From an uncultured Clostridia bacterium (lineage in GTDB: Bacteria; Bacillota; Clostridia; Oscillospirales; Ruminococcaceae), in the NCBI GenBank assembly GCA_937871145.1, contig CALMXN010000351.1:1-6252 (forward strand): DNA of 6,252 nucleotides, written 5' to 3'. A program made the position numbers and the translations under genes. Below are positions 1 to 5,330 of this stretch, piece by piece (the stretch's first letter is position 1; the number at the start of each line of letters is the position of its first letter). The notes beneath the pieces were generated by a model, which was not told the DNA's origin, ran no database searches, and was given only the letters and a program-made list of their open reading frames with translations.

Positions 1-270
1 CTTGCGATTCTGATTTGCAGGACAAAAGAGCATTTTAAGGACGCTTACCGCTTCCCTAAAATGTATGACGAAAAGAACCCTCAGATTGACAGAGTCGGAA
101 TTCAGGGTGATGCAATGACAGTTTCAGTCTGCACTGATAACGAAATGATTGACAGTGATATAAAGCTTTTTGCAGATGTTCTTTCAAATGATGATGAAAT
201 GATTTCATCAAGATTGCATCTTCTGGCTAATATGCTACATGATATGGGTTATGGAATGTATAAAAGATAA
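1..270 (+). CDS. C-terminal part of an unrecognised protein (5' end outside window)
   Basis: The frame is open from the first base to a TAA at 268-270, giving 89 residues. An ATG at 61 is in frame, but the bases before it (cttccctaaa) hold no Shine-Dalgarno sequence and the frame continues upstream without a stop, so this is most likely the tail of a longer gene entering from the left. The tail is soluble and acidic, with no membrane segment. It begins with a hydrophobic helix-like stretch (LAILIC) followed by a basic/aromatic patch, and ends in an amphipathic helix (RLHLLANMLHDMGYGMYKR). I do not recognise the family from this fragment and assign no function. An intrinsic terminator 15 bases downstream shows that it ends its transcription unit. 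That it is coding is fairly sure; what it does is unknown. Confidence 0.7.
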   Translation, partial: LAILICRTKEHFKDAYRFPKMYDEKNPQIDRVGIQGDAMTVSVCTDNEMIDSDIKLFADVLSNDDEMISSRLHLLANMLHDMGYGMYKR

Positions 271-284
271 TTTACTAATATAAA

Positions 285-320
285 AAAGGCATGAAGATTA
301 ACTTTATGCCTTTAATTTTT
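285..320 (+). terminator. Intrinsic terminator of the left-edge gene
   Basis: Positions 285-296 (aaaggcatgaag) pair with 302-313 (ctttatgccttt) as a 12-bp stem with one G-U wobble and a 5-base loop, followed by aattttt. It lies just after the TAA at 268-270 and before the next promoter, so it separates the left-edge gene from the lipoprotein gene. Confidence 0.88.
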
Positions 321-330
321 AAATTTATTA

Positions 331-358
331 TTGACAAAAATATGTAATGGTATAAAAT
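331..358 (+). promoter_or_regulatory. Sigma-A-type promoter of the lipoprotein gene
   Basis: A perfect -35 box TTGACA (331-336) is followed after 16 bases by TAAAAT (353-358); an overlapping TATAAA at 351-356 gives a shorter spacing. The predicted start of transcription is near 365, leaving a leader of only about 20 bases, most of it ribosome binding site. No regulatory structure is visible. Confidence 0.8.
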
Positions 359-387
359 AGAAGTATAACAAAAGGGGGGGATTTACT

Positions 388-858
388 ATGAAAATTATTA
401 CAAAAATCATATGTGGTATTATATTGCTTAGTACGTTACTATCTTTTACAGCCTGCGGTGATAAAAAATCAATTTCAACCGACGATTTTGTAAAGAAGAT
501 GGAGGATAATTCGTATAAGATTAATGATAAATCCGACAAATATGAAAGTAACAGTGATATCAAGAGCGTTATCTTAGCTTATAATGATGATTATCAGATT
601 GTTTTTTTTGAATTCAGTACCTCAGAAATTGCATTAGCTTCATTCAAAAAAAACAAAGATATTTTTGAAGGTGAAGAAGGCTCAACATTAACAAAGAATT
701 CAGTAAAAATAGGTAATCATGGTTTTTATGGATGTACAACAAATGGCAAGTATTCCTGTGTTTCTTATATTGATAATACAATGATATATGTCAAAACATC
801 AAAGGAATATAGGAAGGAAATCAAGAGCATAATTAAAAAGCTCGGCTATAATATGTAA
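388..858 (+). CDS. Small secreted lipoprotein of unknown function
   Basis: The gene encodes 156 residues. The N-terminus is a lipoprotein signal peptide: basic residues (K2, K6), a hydrophobic core at about 7-19, and a lipobox FTAC with the lipidated cysteine at C23, giving a mature protein of about 134 residues anchored on the outer face of the membrane. The mature part is rich in Lys, Asp and Ser. It starts with a flexible DKKS stretch and an amphipathic segment (DDFVKKMEDNSYKI), then alternates short hydrophobic strands with charged turns and ends in a Lys-rich helix. The general look resembles small Clostridia lipoproteins of unknown function; no catalytic motif is seen and I assign none. 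The start is fixed by the signal peptide and a G-rich ribosome binding site (a run of seven G at 374-380, 7 bases before the ATG). It is transcribed alone from its own promoter, between an upstream terminator and a downstream hairpin. Confidence 0.85.
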   Translation: MKIITKIICGIILLSTLLSFTACGDKKSISTDDFVKKMEDNSYKINDKSDKYESNSDIKSVILAYNDDYQIVFFEFSTSEIALASFKKNKDIFEGEEGSTLTKNSVKIGNHGFYGCTTNGKYSCVSYIDNTMIYVKTSKEYRKEIKSIIKKLGYNM

Positions 859-879
859 TAAATACTTATAAAATGTCTG

Positions 880-913
880 AAGGGTATATGGAGTTTTAAT
901 TCCATATACCCTT
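880..913. terminator. Hairpin between convergent genes, possibly a bidirectional terminator
   Basis: Positions 880-892 (aagggtatatgga) pair perfectly with 901-913 (tccatataccctt) as a 13-bp stem with an 8-base loop. It lies 21 bases after the lipoprotein stop and 64 bases beyond the amtB stop on the other strand, so it can serve both. The tails are only moderately T-rich (tgcattt on the plus strand, cagacatttt on the minus strand), so efficiency in either direction is uncertain. Confidence 0.65.
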
Positions 914-977
914 TGCATTTCTGCTGATAGCTATAAACTGTCACAGACATATTTATAAAATGGGGTTTGGGGGGGCG

Positions 978-2684
978 TTATTCATCCTGAAGAGCGTCAT
1001 AACCCTCTTCACCTGTACGGACCTTAACAACATTTTCAACATCGTAAACAAATATCTTTCCATCACCGATGTGGCCCGTATATAAAGCTGATTTTGCAGA
1101 ATCTATAACTGTTGAAACAGGAACCTTGCATACAATAATTTCAACCTGAATTTTAGGAATAAGATTTACTTCTACAGGAACACCACGATAGAATTCCTTG
1201 CTACCTTTCTGCATTCCGCAGCCAAGAACATTAGTAACAGTCATACCTGTAATACCAATCTGGTTCATTGCTTCTTTCAGAACTTCAAACTTACTCTGTC
1301 TGCAGATGATAATAACATTTGATATCTTGTTCTCGTCGCTATAAGAAGGCTTAGCGTATGTTTCAACTTCAACAGCCTTTTCAACAGAAACAGCCTTTGC
1401 AATTGGTGCCATTTCTTCAGCATCGTCAATTGTTGAGTCAACAGAAGGGATAAAGTCAGCATAAGCTGAAACAAGTCCGTGTTCTTCAATATCAAGACCA
1501 GCGATTTCTTCGTGCTTTGAAACTCGAAGGCCTATTGTCTTTTTAATTACGAGGAATACAATAAACATTGTAATTGCTGTCCATGCTCCAACAGAAACTA
1601 CACCTAAAGATTGTAAGCCAAGCTGCTTGAATCCACCACCGTAGAATAAACCTGTGATGCCATCCTGACCTTTGCCTGTTGCAAATAAACCAACAGCAAG
1701 TGAGCCCCAGACACCATTGAACAAGTGAACAGCAACAGCGCCAACTGGATCATCAACTTTTAGCTTATAATCAAGGAACCATACACCGAATACAACAAGG
1801 AATCCGGCAACAATACCTATTATGATTGAACCGAGAGCGTCAACATCAGCACAAGGAGCAGTGATAGCTACAAGTCCTGCAAGTGATGCGTTAAGCGTCA
1901 TTGAAACGTCTGGCTTGCCATTTTTTAACCATGTGAATATCATTGTTGTACAAGTAGCTACTGCCGGAGCAATAGTTGTTGTAGCAAAAATCTGAGCTAA
2001 AAAGCTTCCGTTTGAAGCAGCAGCACCATTGAATCCATACCAGCCAAACCAAAGAATGAATACACCGAGTGCGCCAAGTGTCAATGAGTGACCAAGAATA
2101 GCTCTTGGCTTTCCGTCCTTGCCGAATTTACCGATACGAGGTCCAACCATAGCAGCACCGATTAAAGCTGTGATACCACCAACCATATGTATAGCTGTTG
2201 AACCAGCAAAGTCAATGAAGCCTAATTTAGATAGCCATCCGCCGCCCCATATCCAGTGGGCTTCGATAGGATAAATTACTGCACTGATTATTCCTGAATA
2301 AATACAATATGAAATAAATTTTGTTCTTTCAGCCATAGCACCTGAAACTATTGTAGCTGCTGTTGCGCAGAATACAAGGTTAAAGATAAAGCTTGACCAA
2401 GGGAATTCTCCCCAGTTTGTGAAAATCTGAAGGTCAGGCTTTCCGATAATACCGAAGAATGTGTTTTCACCGCATAGTAATCCAAATCCAAGAAGAACGA
2501 ATACTACTGTACCAATGCAGAAGTCCATAAGGTTTTTCATTATGATATTTCCTGCATTCTTGGCTCTGGTGAAACCTGTTTCAACCATCGCAAATCCAGC
2601 CTGCATAAAGAATACAAATGCAGCACCAATCAGAAACCATATCCCGAATACTTCGCTCGTGATAAGTTGTTGTACGTTTTCCAT
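978..2684 (-). CDS. amtB: Ammonium transporter (Amt family) fused to a C-terminal P-II signalling domain
   Basis: The protein has 568 residues; a typical Amt has about 400-450. Residues 1-405 are a full Amt channel with about 11 hydrophobic helices and no cleaved signal. The family signature begins at D158 (DFAG). The pore twin histidines are H166 and H320, with F105 and F218 as likely gate phenylalanines and W146 at the recruitment site. The position equivalent to E. coli S219 is Ala (A222). Residues 381-405 match the conserved cytoplasmic Amt tail (GLRVS...EEIAGLDIEEHG). Residues about 406-452 form an acidic linker. Residues 453-568 are a complete P-II domain: T-loop at about 490-507, Q492 and K511 (E. 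coli GlnK Q39 and K58), the nucleotide-binding TGHIGDGK at 536-543, and RTGEEG near the end. The pore-plugging Arg is kept (R500, GlnK R47) and so is Y499 (Y46), but the uridylylated Tyr51 is Val (V504), R38 is Met and R101 is Lys. This implies tethered, nucleotide/2-oxoglutarate-controlled gating. The start is set by AAGGAG at 2692-2697, 7 bases before the ATG. The gene lies downstream of glnN and is probably co-transcribed with it, at least in part. Confidence 0.96.
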   Translation of the reverse strand: MENVQQLITSEVFGIWFLIGAAFVFFMQAGFAMVETGFTRAKNAGNIIMKNLMDFCIGTVVFVLLGFGLLCGENTFFGIIGKPDLQIFTNWGEFPWSSFIFNLVFCATAATIVSGAMAERTKFISYCIYSGIISAVIYPIEAHWIWGGGWLSKLGFIDFAGSTAIHMVGGITALIGAAMVGPRIGKFGKDGKPRAILGHSLTLGALGVFILWFGWYGFNGAAASNGSFLAQIFATTTIAPAVATCTTMIFTWLKNGKPDVSMTLNASLAGLVAITAPCADVDALGSIIIGIVAGFLVVFGVWFLDYKLKVDDPVGAVAVHLFNGVWGSLAVGLFATGKGQDGITGLFYGGGFKQLGLQSLGVVSVGAWTAITMFIVFLVIKKTIGLRVSKHEEIAGLDIEEHGLVSAYADFIPSVDSTIDDAEEMAPIAKAVSVEKAVEVETYAKPSYSDENKISNVIIICRQSKFEVLKEAMNQIGITGMTVTNVLGCGMQKGSKEFYRGVPVEVNLIPKIQVEIIVCKVPVSTVIDSAKSALYTGHIGDGKIFVYDVENVVKVRTGEEGYDALQDE

Positions 2685-2729
2685 AATACCACTCCTTAAA
2701 ATATATTAAATAATGAATACAATAAAATA

Positions 2730-2775
2730 GGGGCATATCACGCAAAGGGACAAATCCCTCTGTGTAATACACCCC
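2730..2775 (-). promoter_or_regulatory. Long imperfect hairpin between glnN and amtB (possible partial terminator or processing site)
   Basis: Read on the minus strand, the 46 bases fold on themselves: GGGG (2775-2772) pairs with CCCC (2733-2730), and pairing continues through five G-U wobbles and a single A-C mismatch (2763/2742) to a UUUG tetraloop at 2754-2751, giving 20 pairs. The tail is UAUUUUAUUG, only moderately U-rich. It lies 64 bases after the glnN stop and 45 bases before the amtB start. It could be a leaky terminator that lowers amtB relative to glnN, an mRNA stabiliser or processing site, or a regulated terminator. The fold is clear; the role is inferred. Confidence 0.7.
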
Positions 2776-2798
2776 ATTGTGTAAATAATTAAATCTGT

Positions 2799-2827
2799 TT
2801 ATTAAACTGTTTAATGCTGAATTGCAA
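2799..2827 (-). promoter_or_regulatory. Weak candidate internal promoter for amtB
   Basis: On the minus strand TTGCAA (2827-2822) is followed after 17 bases by TAATAA (2804-2799). The match to consensus is poor (4/6 and 3/6), and transcripts from here would still meet the 2775-2730 hairpin. It is listed only because amtB has no other candidate promoter in the 155-base gap. Confidence 0.18.
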
Positions 2828-2839
2828 ATCTGATTTTAT

Positions 2840-4927
2840 TTATACGTTAAATAGTAATTCGCCATAAGTTGGGAACGGCCAGTACTTTTCACCGACATAT
2901 GTTTCAATTTCATCAGCAACAGAACGTAATTCCTGCATTGCAATGAAAATGACTTTGCTAAAGTACTGTGCAATTTCAAGAACATCTGAAAGCTCCTTGA
3001 CTTTCAGTAATGCTTCATCAAGTGCATTGACTCTGTTGAACATTAAGCCAGTCAGTGAAGAAAGCTTTTTAACCATCTGTGCTTCATAACTGCAGTCAAC
3101 ATCTGAAACAACAGCTTTTGCAAGATAAGCTGTATCAGCAAGCTCTTTGATATAAGATGATACTGCAGGAAGAATTTCTTTTCTTGCCATATCAATCATA
3201 GTGAGAGCTTCAATGTTGATTGTCTTTGAATAGTTTTCAAGCTGAATTTCATATCTTGATCTTATTTCACTTTCAGTGAATACATTGTGTCTTTCAAACA
3301 ATTCGATATTCTCTTTTTTGATAAAATAAGGCAAAGCATCAGGAGTTGTCTTGAGATTTAAAAGTCCACGTTTTTTAGCTTCAACAGGCCATTCGTCTGA
3401 ATAGTTATTGCCGTTTGAAATAATTCTGTTGTGTTCTTTTATAGTTTTCTTAATTAATGCATTCAATGCTGTTGTGAAGTCTGAAGCTTTTTCAAGTTCA
3501 TCAGCAAATTCAGAAAGTGTATCTGCAGCAATTGTATTAAGAACAACATTAGGTCCTGAAATTGAGAATGTTGAACCGAGCATTCTGAATTCAAACTTAT
3601 TACCAGTGAAAGCAAATGGTGAAGTTCTGTTTCTATCTGTTGAGTCTATCGGGAAGCTTGGAAGAACATCAACACCAAGTGTCATATCAGCGGCAGGATT
3701 TGCAGAGTATGTAACTCCGTCTTCAATAGCTTTAAGAATGTCAGCAAGTTCGCTACCAAGGAACATTGATATAATTGCAGGTGGTGCTTCGTTTGCACCA
3801 AGTCTGTGGTCGTTTCCAGCAGACGCACATGAAATTCTGAGTAAATCCTGATGCTCATCAACAGCTTTGATTACTGCTGAAAGGAATAAAAGGAACTGTG
3901 CATTTTCAGCAGGTGTCTTTCCGGGCTCAAGGAGGTTTACTCCTGTGTTTGTTGAAATTGACCAGTTGTTGTGCTTACCTGAACCGTTTACGCCAGCAAA
4001 TGGCTTTTCGTGAAGCAGGCATACAAGTCCATGTCTTAATGCAACCTTTTTCATCATTTCCATTGTAAGCTGATTATGGTCAGTTGCAATATTTGTTGTT
4101 GTGAATATAGGAGCAAGCTCGTGCTGTGCAGGAGCAACTTCATTATGCTTTGTTTTTGCAAGAATTCCAAGCTCCCATAATTCTTCATCAAGCTCTCTCA
4201 TAAAAGCAGCAACTCTTGGCTTAATCTGTCCGAAGTAATGATCCTCAAGCTCCTGACCTTTAGGTGGCTTTGCACCGAAAAGTGTTCTTCCTGTGAAAAT
4301 AAGGTCTTTTCTCTGATCATAAAGTGTTTTATCTATGAGGAAGTATTCCTGTTCAGGTCCGACAGTTGTAGTAACTCTTGTTGCATCACTGTTGAATAAT
4401 TTCAAAATTCTTAATGCCTGCTTATTGACTTCTTCCATTGAACGAAGAAGTGGAGTCTTTTTGTCAAGTGCCTCACCGCCGTATGAACAGAAGGCTGTAG
4501 GAATACAAAGTGTTCCGTCTTTGATGAATGCATATGAAGTTGGATCCCACGCAGTGTATCCTCTTGCTTCAAATGTTGCACGGAGACCGCCTGATGGGAA
4601 TGATGAAGCATCCGGCTCACCTTTAATAAGTTCTTTTCCTGAGAACTCCATTATTACTTCACCGTCTGCAGTTGGAGAAATGAAACTGTCGTGCTTTTCT
4701 GCAGTGATACCAGTCAACGGCTGGAACCAGTGAGTGTAGTGAGTAGCACCTTTTTCAATTGCCCAGTCTTTCATTGCATTTGCGACAACATTTGCAAGTG
4801 AAATGTCAAGCATCTTACCTTCGTTGATTGTCTTTTTAAGAGCCTTATAGGTCTCTTTTGGTAAACGAGCTTTCATTGTGGAGTCATTAAAAACCTGACT
4901 TCCAAAGATTTCTGAAACATTGCTCAT
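2840..4927 (-). CDS. glnN: Glutamine synthetase type III (GSIII)
   Basis: The enzyme makes glutamine from glutamate, ammonia and ATP in the cytoplasm, the entry step of the GS-GOGAT cycle. The 695-residue length fits the GSIII family (about 700 residues), well above the roughly 450 of type I. The type III motifs are all present in order: GPEQEYFLID at 190-199, HNEVAPAQHE at 261-270, EKPFAGVNGSGKHNNWS at 307-323, GNDHRLGANEAPP at 371-383, and a DRNRTSPFAF...FEFR block at 431-448. The N-terminal region (IFGSQVF) and the C-terminal WPFPTYGELLF at 683-693 are also typical. No frameshift or missing active-site block is seen. A GTG at 4936 is in frame three codons upstream, but the GGAGG directly abuts it, so the ATG at 4925-4927 is chosen as start. 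It is transcribed from a strong promoter at 5013-5041 through a leader containing a terminator, and amtB lies downstream on the same strand. Confidence 0.97.
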   Translation of the reverse strand: MSNVSEIFGSQVFNDSTMKARLPKETYKALKKTINEGKMLDISLANVVANAMKDWAIEKGATHYTHWFQPLTGITAEKHDSFISPTADGEVIMEFSGKELIKGEPDASSFPSGGLRATFEARGYTAWDPTSYAFIKDGTLCIPTAFCSYGGEALDKKTPLLRSMEEVNKQALRILKLFNSDATRVTTTVGPEQEYFLIDKTLYDQRKDLIFTGRTLFGAKPPKGQELEDHYFGQIKPRVAAFMRELDEELWELGILAKTKHNEVAPAQHELAPIFTTTNIATDHNQLTMEMMKKVALRHGLVCLLHEKPFAGVNGSGKHNNWSISTNTGVNLLEPGKTPAENAQFLLFLSAVIKAVDEHQDLLRISCASAGNDHRLGANEAPPAIISMFLGSELADILKAIEDGVTYSANPAADMTLGVDVLPSFPIDSTDRNRTSPFAFTGNKFEFRMLGSTFSISGPNVVLNTIAADTLSEFADELEKASDFTTALNALIKKTIKEHNRIISNGNNYSDEWPVEAKKRGLLNLKTTPDALPYFIKKENIELFERHNVFTESEIRSRYEIQLENYSKTINIEALTMIDMARKEILPAVSSYIKELADTAYLAKAVVSDVDCSYEAQMVKKLSSLTGLMFNRVNALDEALLKVKELSDVLEIAQYFSKVIFIAMQELRSVADEIETYVGEKYWPFPTYGELLFNV

Positions 4928-4936
4928 TTTTTTCAC

Positions 4937-4941
4937 CCTCC
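4937..4941 (-). promoter_or_regulatory. Ribosome binding site that sets the glnN start
   Basis: On the minus strand GGAGG (4941-4937) stands 9 bases before the ATG at 4927-4925. It has zero spacing to the in-frame GTG at 4936-4934, so that GTG cannot use it. This moves the start three codons in from the longest reading frame. Confidence 0.88.
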
Positions 4942-4959
4942 ATTACATATTATTGAAAT

Positions 4960-4999
4960 AAAAAAAGGCACTGTGAGTATTAAAACTCACAGCGCCCTT
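4960..4999 (-). terminator. Intrinsic terminator inside the glnN leader (candidate attenuator)
   Basis: On the minus strand 4999-4985 (AAGGGCGCUGUGAGU) pairs with 4978-4964 as a 15-bp stem with two G-U wobbles and a 6-base loop UUUAAU, followed by seven U (4966-4960). This is a textbook strong terminator, and it has no U-tract on the plus strand. It lies downstream of the glnN promoter and upstream of its ribosome binding site; no minus-strand gene lies upstream between 5000 and 5330. The stem begins only about 7 bases after the predicted transcription start (near 5006), leaving no room for a separate aptamer. Either transcription is largely aborted unless a factor intervenes, or read-through is constitutive but partial. 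Confidence 0.85.
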
Positions 5000-5012
5000 G
5001 CTGTATGTTAAC

Positions 5013-5041
5013 AGTATATACCGTCGAATTTATTTTGTCAA
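5013..5041 (-). promoter_or_regulatory. Promoter of glnN(-amtB)
   Basis: On the minus strand TTGACA (5041-5036) is followed after 17 bases by TATACT (5018-5013): a perfect -35, a 5/6 match at -10 and ideal spacing. A/T tracts upstream of the -35 (5044-5060) could act as an UP element. The palindrome TGTTAACA (5006-5013), within a wider CTGT-N6-ACAG inverted repeat at 5001-5014, covers the end of the -10 and the predicted start near 5006, where a repressor could bind. It does not match the Bacillus GlnR/TnrA site TGTNAN7TNACA. Confidence 0.88.
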
Positions 5042-5177
5042 CACTTTTTTGAATTTTTTTTGCAGGATTTTTTATCCGTGTTGCAAAAACGAGCTAATAA
5101 TAAGCATTAAATCAATATAAACTATTATATATATCGAATTATTTGCAATTTTGTTCATTTTAACATGCATTAAGATG
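5042..5177. other. Core of the divergent control region, no gene
   Basis: No credible coding frame with a ribosome binding site is seen. The region holds T runs at 5045-5060, which are A runs upstream of the glnN -35. An interrupted inverted repeat at 5061-5085 has TGCA-GGAT and ATCC-GTGT-TGCA arms around a T-rich loop. The self-complementary hexamer TTGCAA occurs at 5082-5087 and 5143-5148. A very AT-rich stretch runs from 5098 to 5177, including tatatatat near 5126. These are plausible regulator sites for the two divergent promoters, but none matches a site I can name. Confidence 0.5.
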
Positions 5178-5206
5178 TTGACAAGAATAATTGTATATGT
5201 TATATT
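5178..5206 (+). promoter_or_regulatory. Promoter of the glutamate synthase amidotransferase gene
   Basis: TTGACA (5178-5183) is followed after exactly 17 bases by TATATT (5201-5206): a perfect -35 and a 5/6 match at -10. Transcription is predicted to begin near 5213, about 207 bases from the divergent glnN start. The leader is about 118 bases long and opens directly into a terminator hairpin. Confidence 0.87.
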
Positions 5207-5219
5207 TATTAAAGAACAA

Positions 5220-5285
5220 AGACGTTCACTAATATTTAAGGAAGTATAATCTATGCTTTCTTAGGCTTTAGTGAGCGTCTTTTTT
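5220..5285 (+). terminator. Intrinsic terminator inside the amidotransferase leader (candidate attenuator)
   Basis: The outer stem pairs 5220-5232 (agacgttcactaa) with 5268-5280 (ttagtgagcgtct), 13 bp with one U-G wobble, followed by a T run at 5280-5285. Inside, across a 4x4 internal loop, 5237-5247 pairs with 5253-5263 (11 bp, loop AAUCU). The hairpin begins about 7 bases after the predicted transcription start and ends 45 bases before the ATG. There is no plus-strand gene between the promoter and the terminator, and no promoter-like sequence after it, so gene expression requires read-through or an alternative fold. An alternative view is a stand-alone small RNA of about 70 bases (about 5213-5285). 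Confidence 0.85.
5253..5264 (+). other. Three-codon leader reading frame (M-L-S-stop) inside the terminator hairpin
   Basis: ATG CTT TCT TAG is preceded by AAGGAAG (5238-5244) at an 8-base spacing, a good ribosome binding site. Both the binding site and the ATG are paired in the inner stem of the leader hairpin. A ribosome loading here would cover the inner stem and crowd the 3' arm of the terminator (5268-5280). It contains no Gln or Glu codon, so it is not a classical amino-acid leader peptide. It may be chance. Confidence 0.3.
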
Positions 5286-5330
5286 ATCTTAAAACAGATA
5301 TTACTATTTATTTATTAGGGGAGGATTACT

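Noticed and set aside
61..270. A complete 69-residue gene starting at the ATG at 61
   Set aside because: No ribosome binding site precedes the ATG and the frame is open to the window edge, so it is better read as the tail of a longer gene.
340..350. Repeat atatgtaatgg, also found (inverted) at 4939-4949 upstream of glnN
   Set aside because: It is a short AT-rich match overlapping unrelated elements (a promoter spacer and a leader), so chance is the simplest reading.
3408..3851. Plus-strand reading frames of 130-150 codons opposite glnN (also 4335-4733)
   Set aside because: They lie fully antisense to a gene with family-wide motifs, have no ribosome binding site, and are low-complexity translations of the opposite strand.
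4934..4936. GTG start for glnN, giving 698 residues
   Set aside because: The GGAGG is directly adjacent to this GTG; it is 9 bases from the ATG at 4927, which is the proper distance.
4960..4999. ANTAR-type antitermination target before glnN
   Set aside because: These targets need two adjacent hairpins with hexaloops having A at position 1 and G at position 4; there is one hairpin here and its loop is UUUAAU.
5001..5020. GlnR/TnrA operator at the glnN promoter
   Set aside because: TGTTAACA is palindromic, but the required TGTNAN7TNACA spacing and second half are missing.
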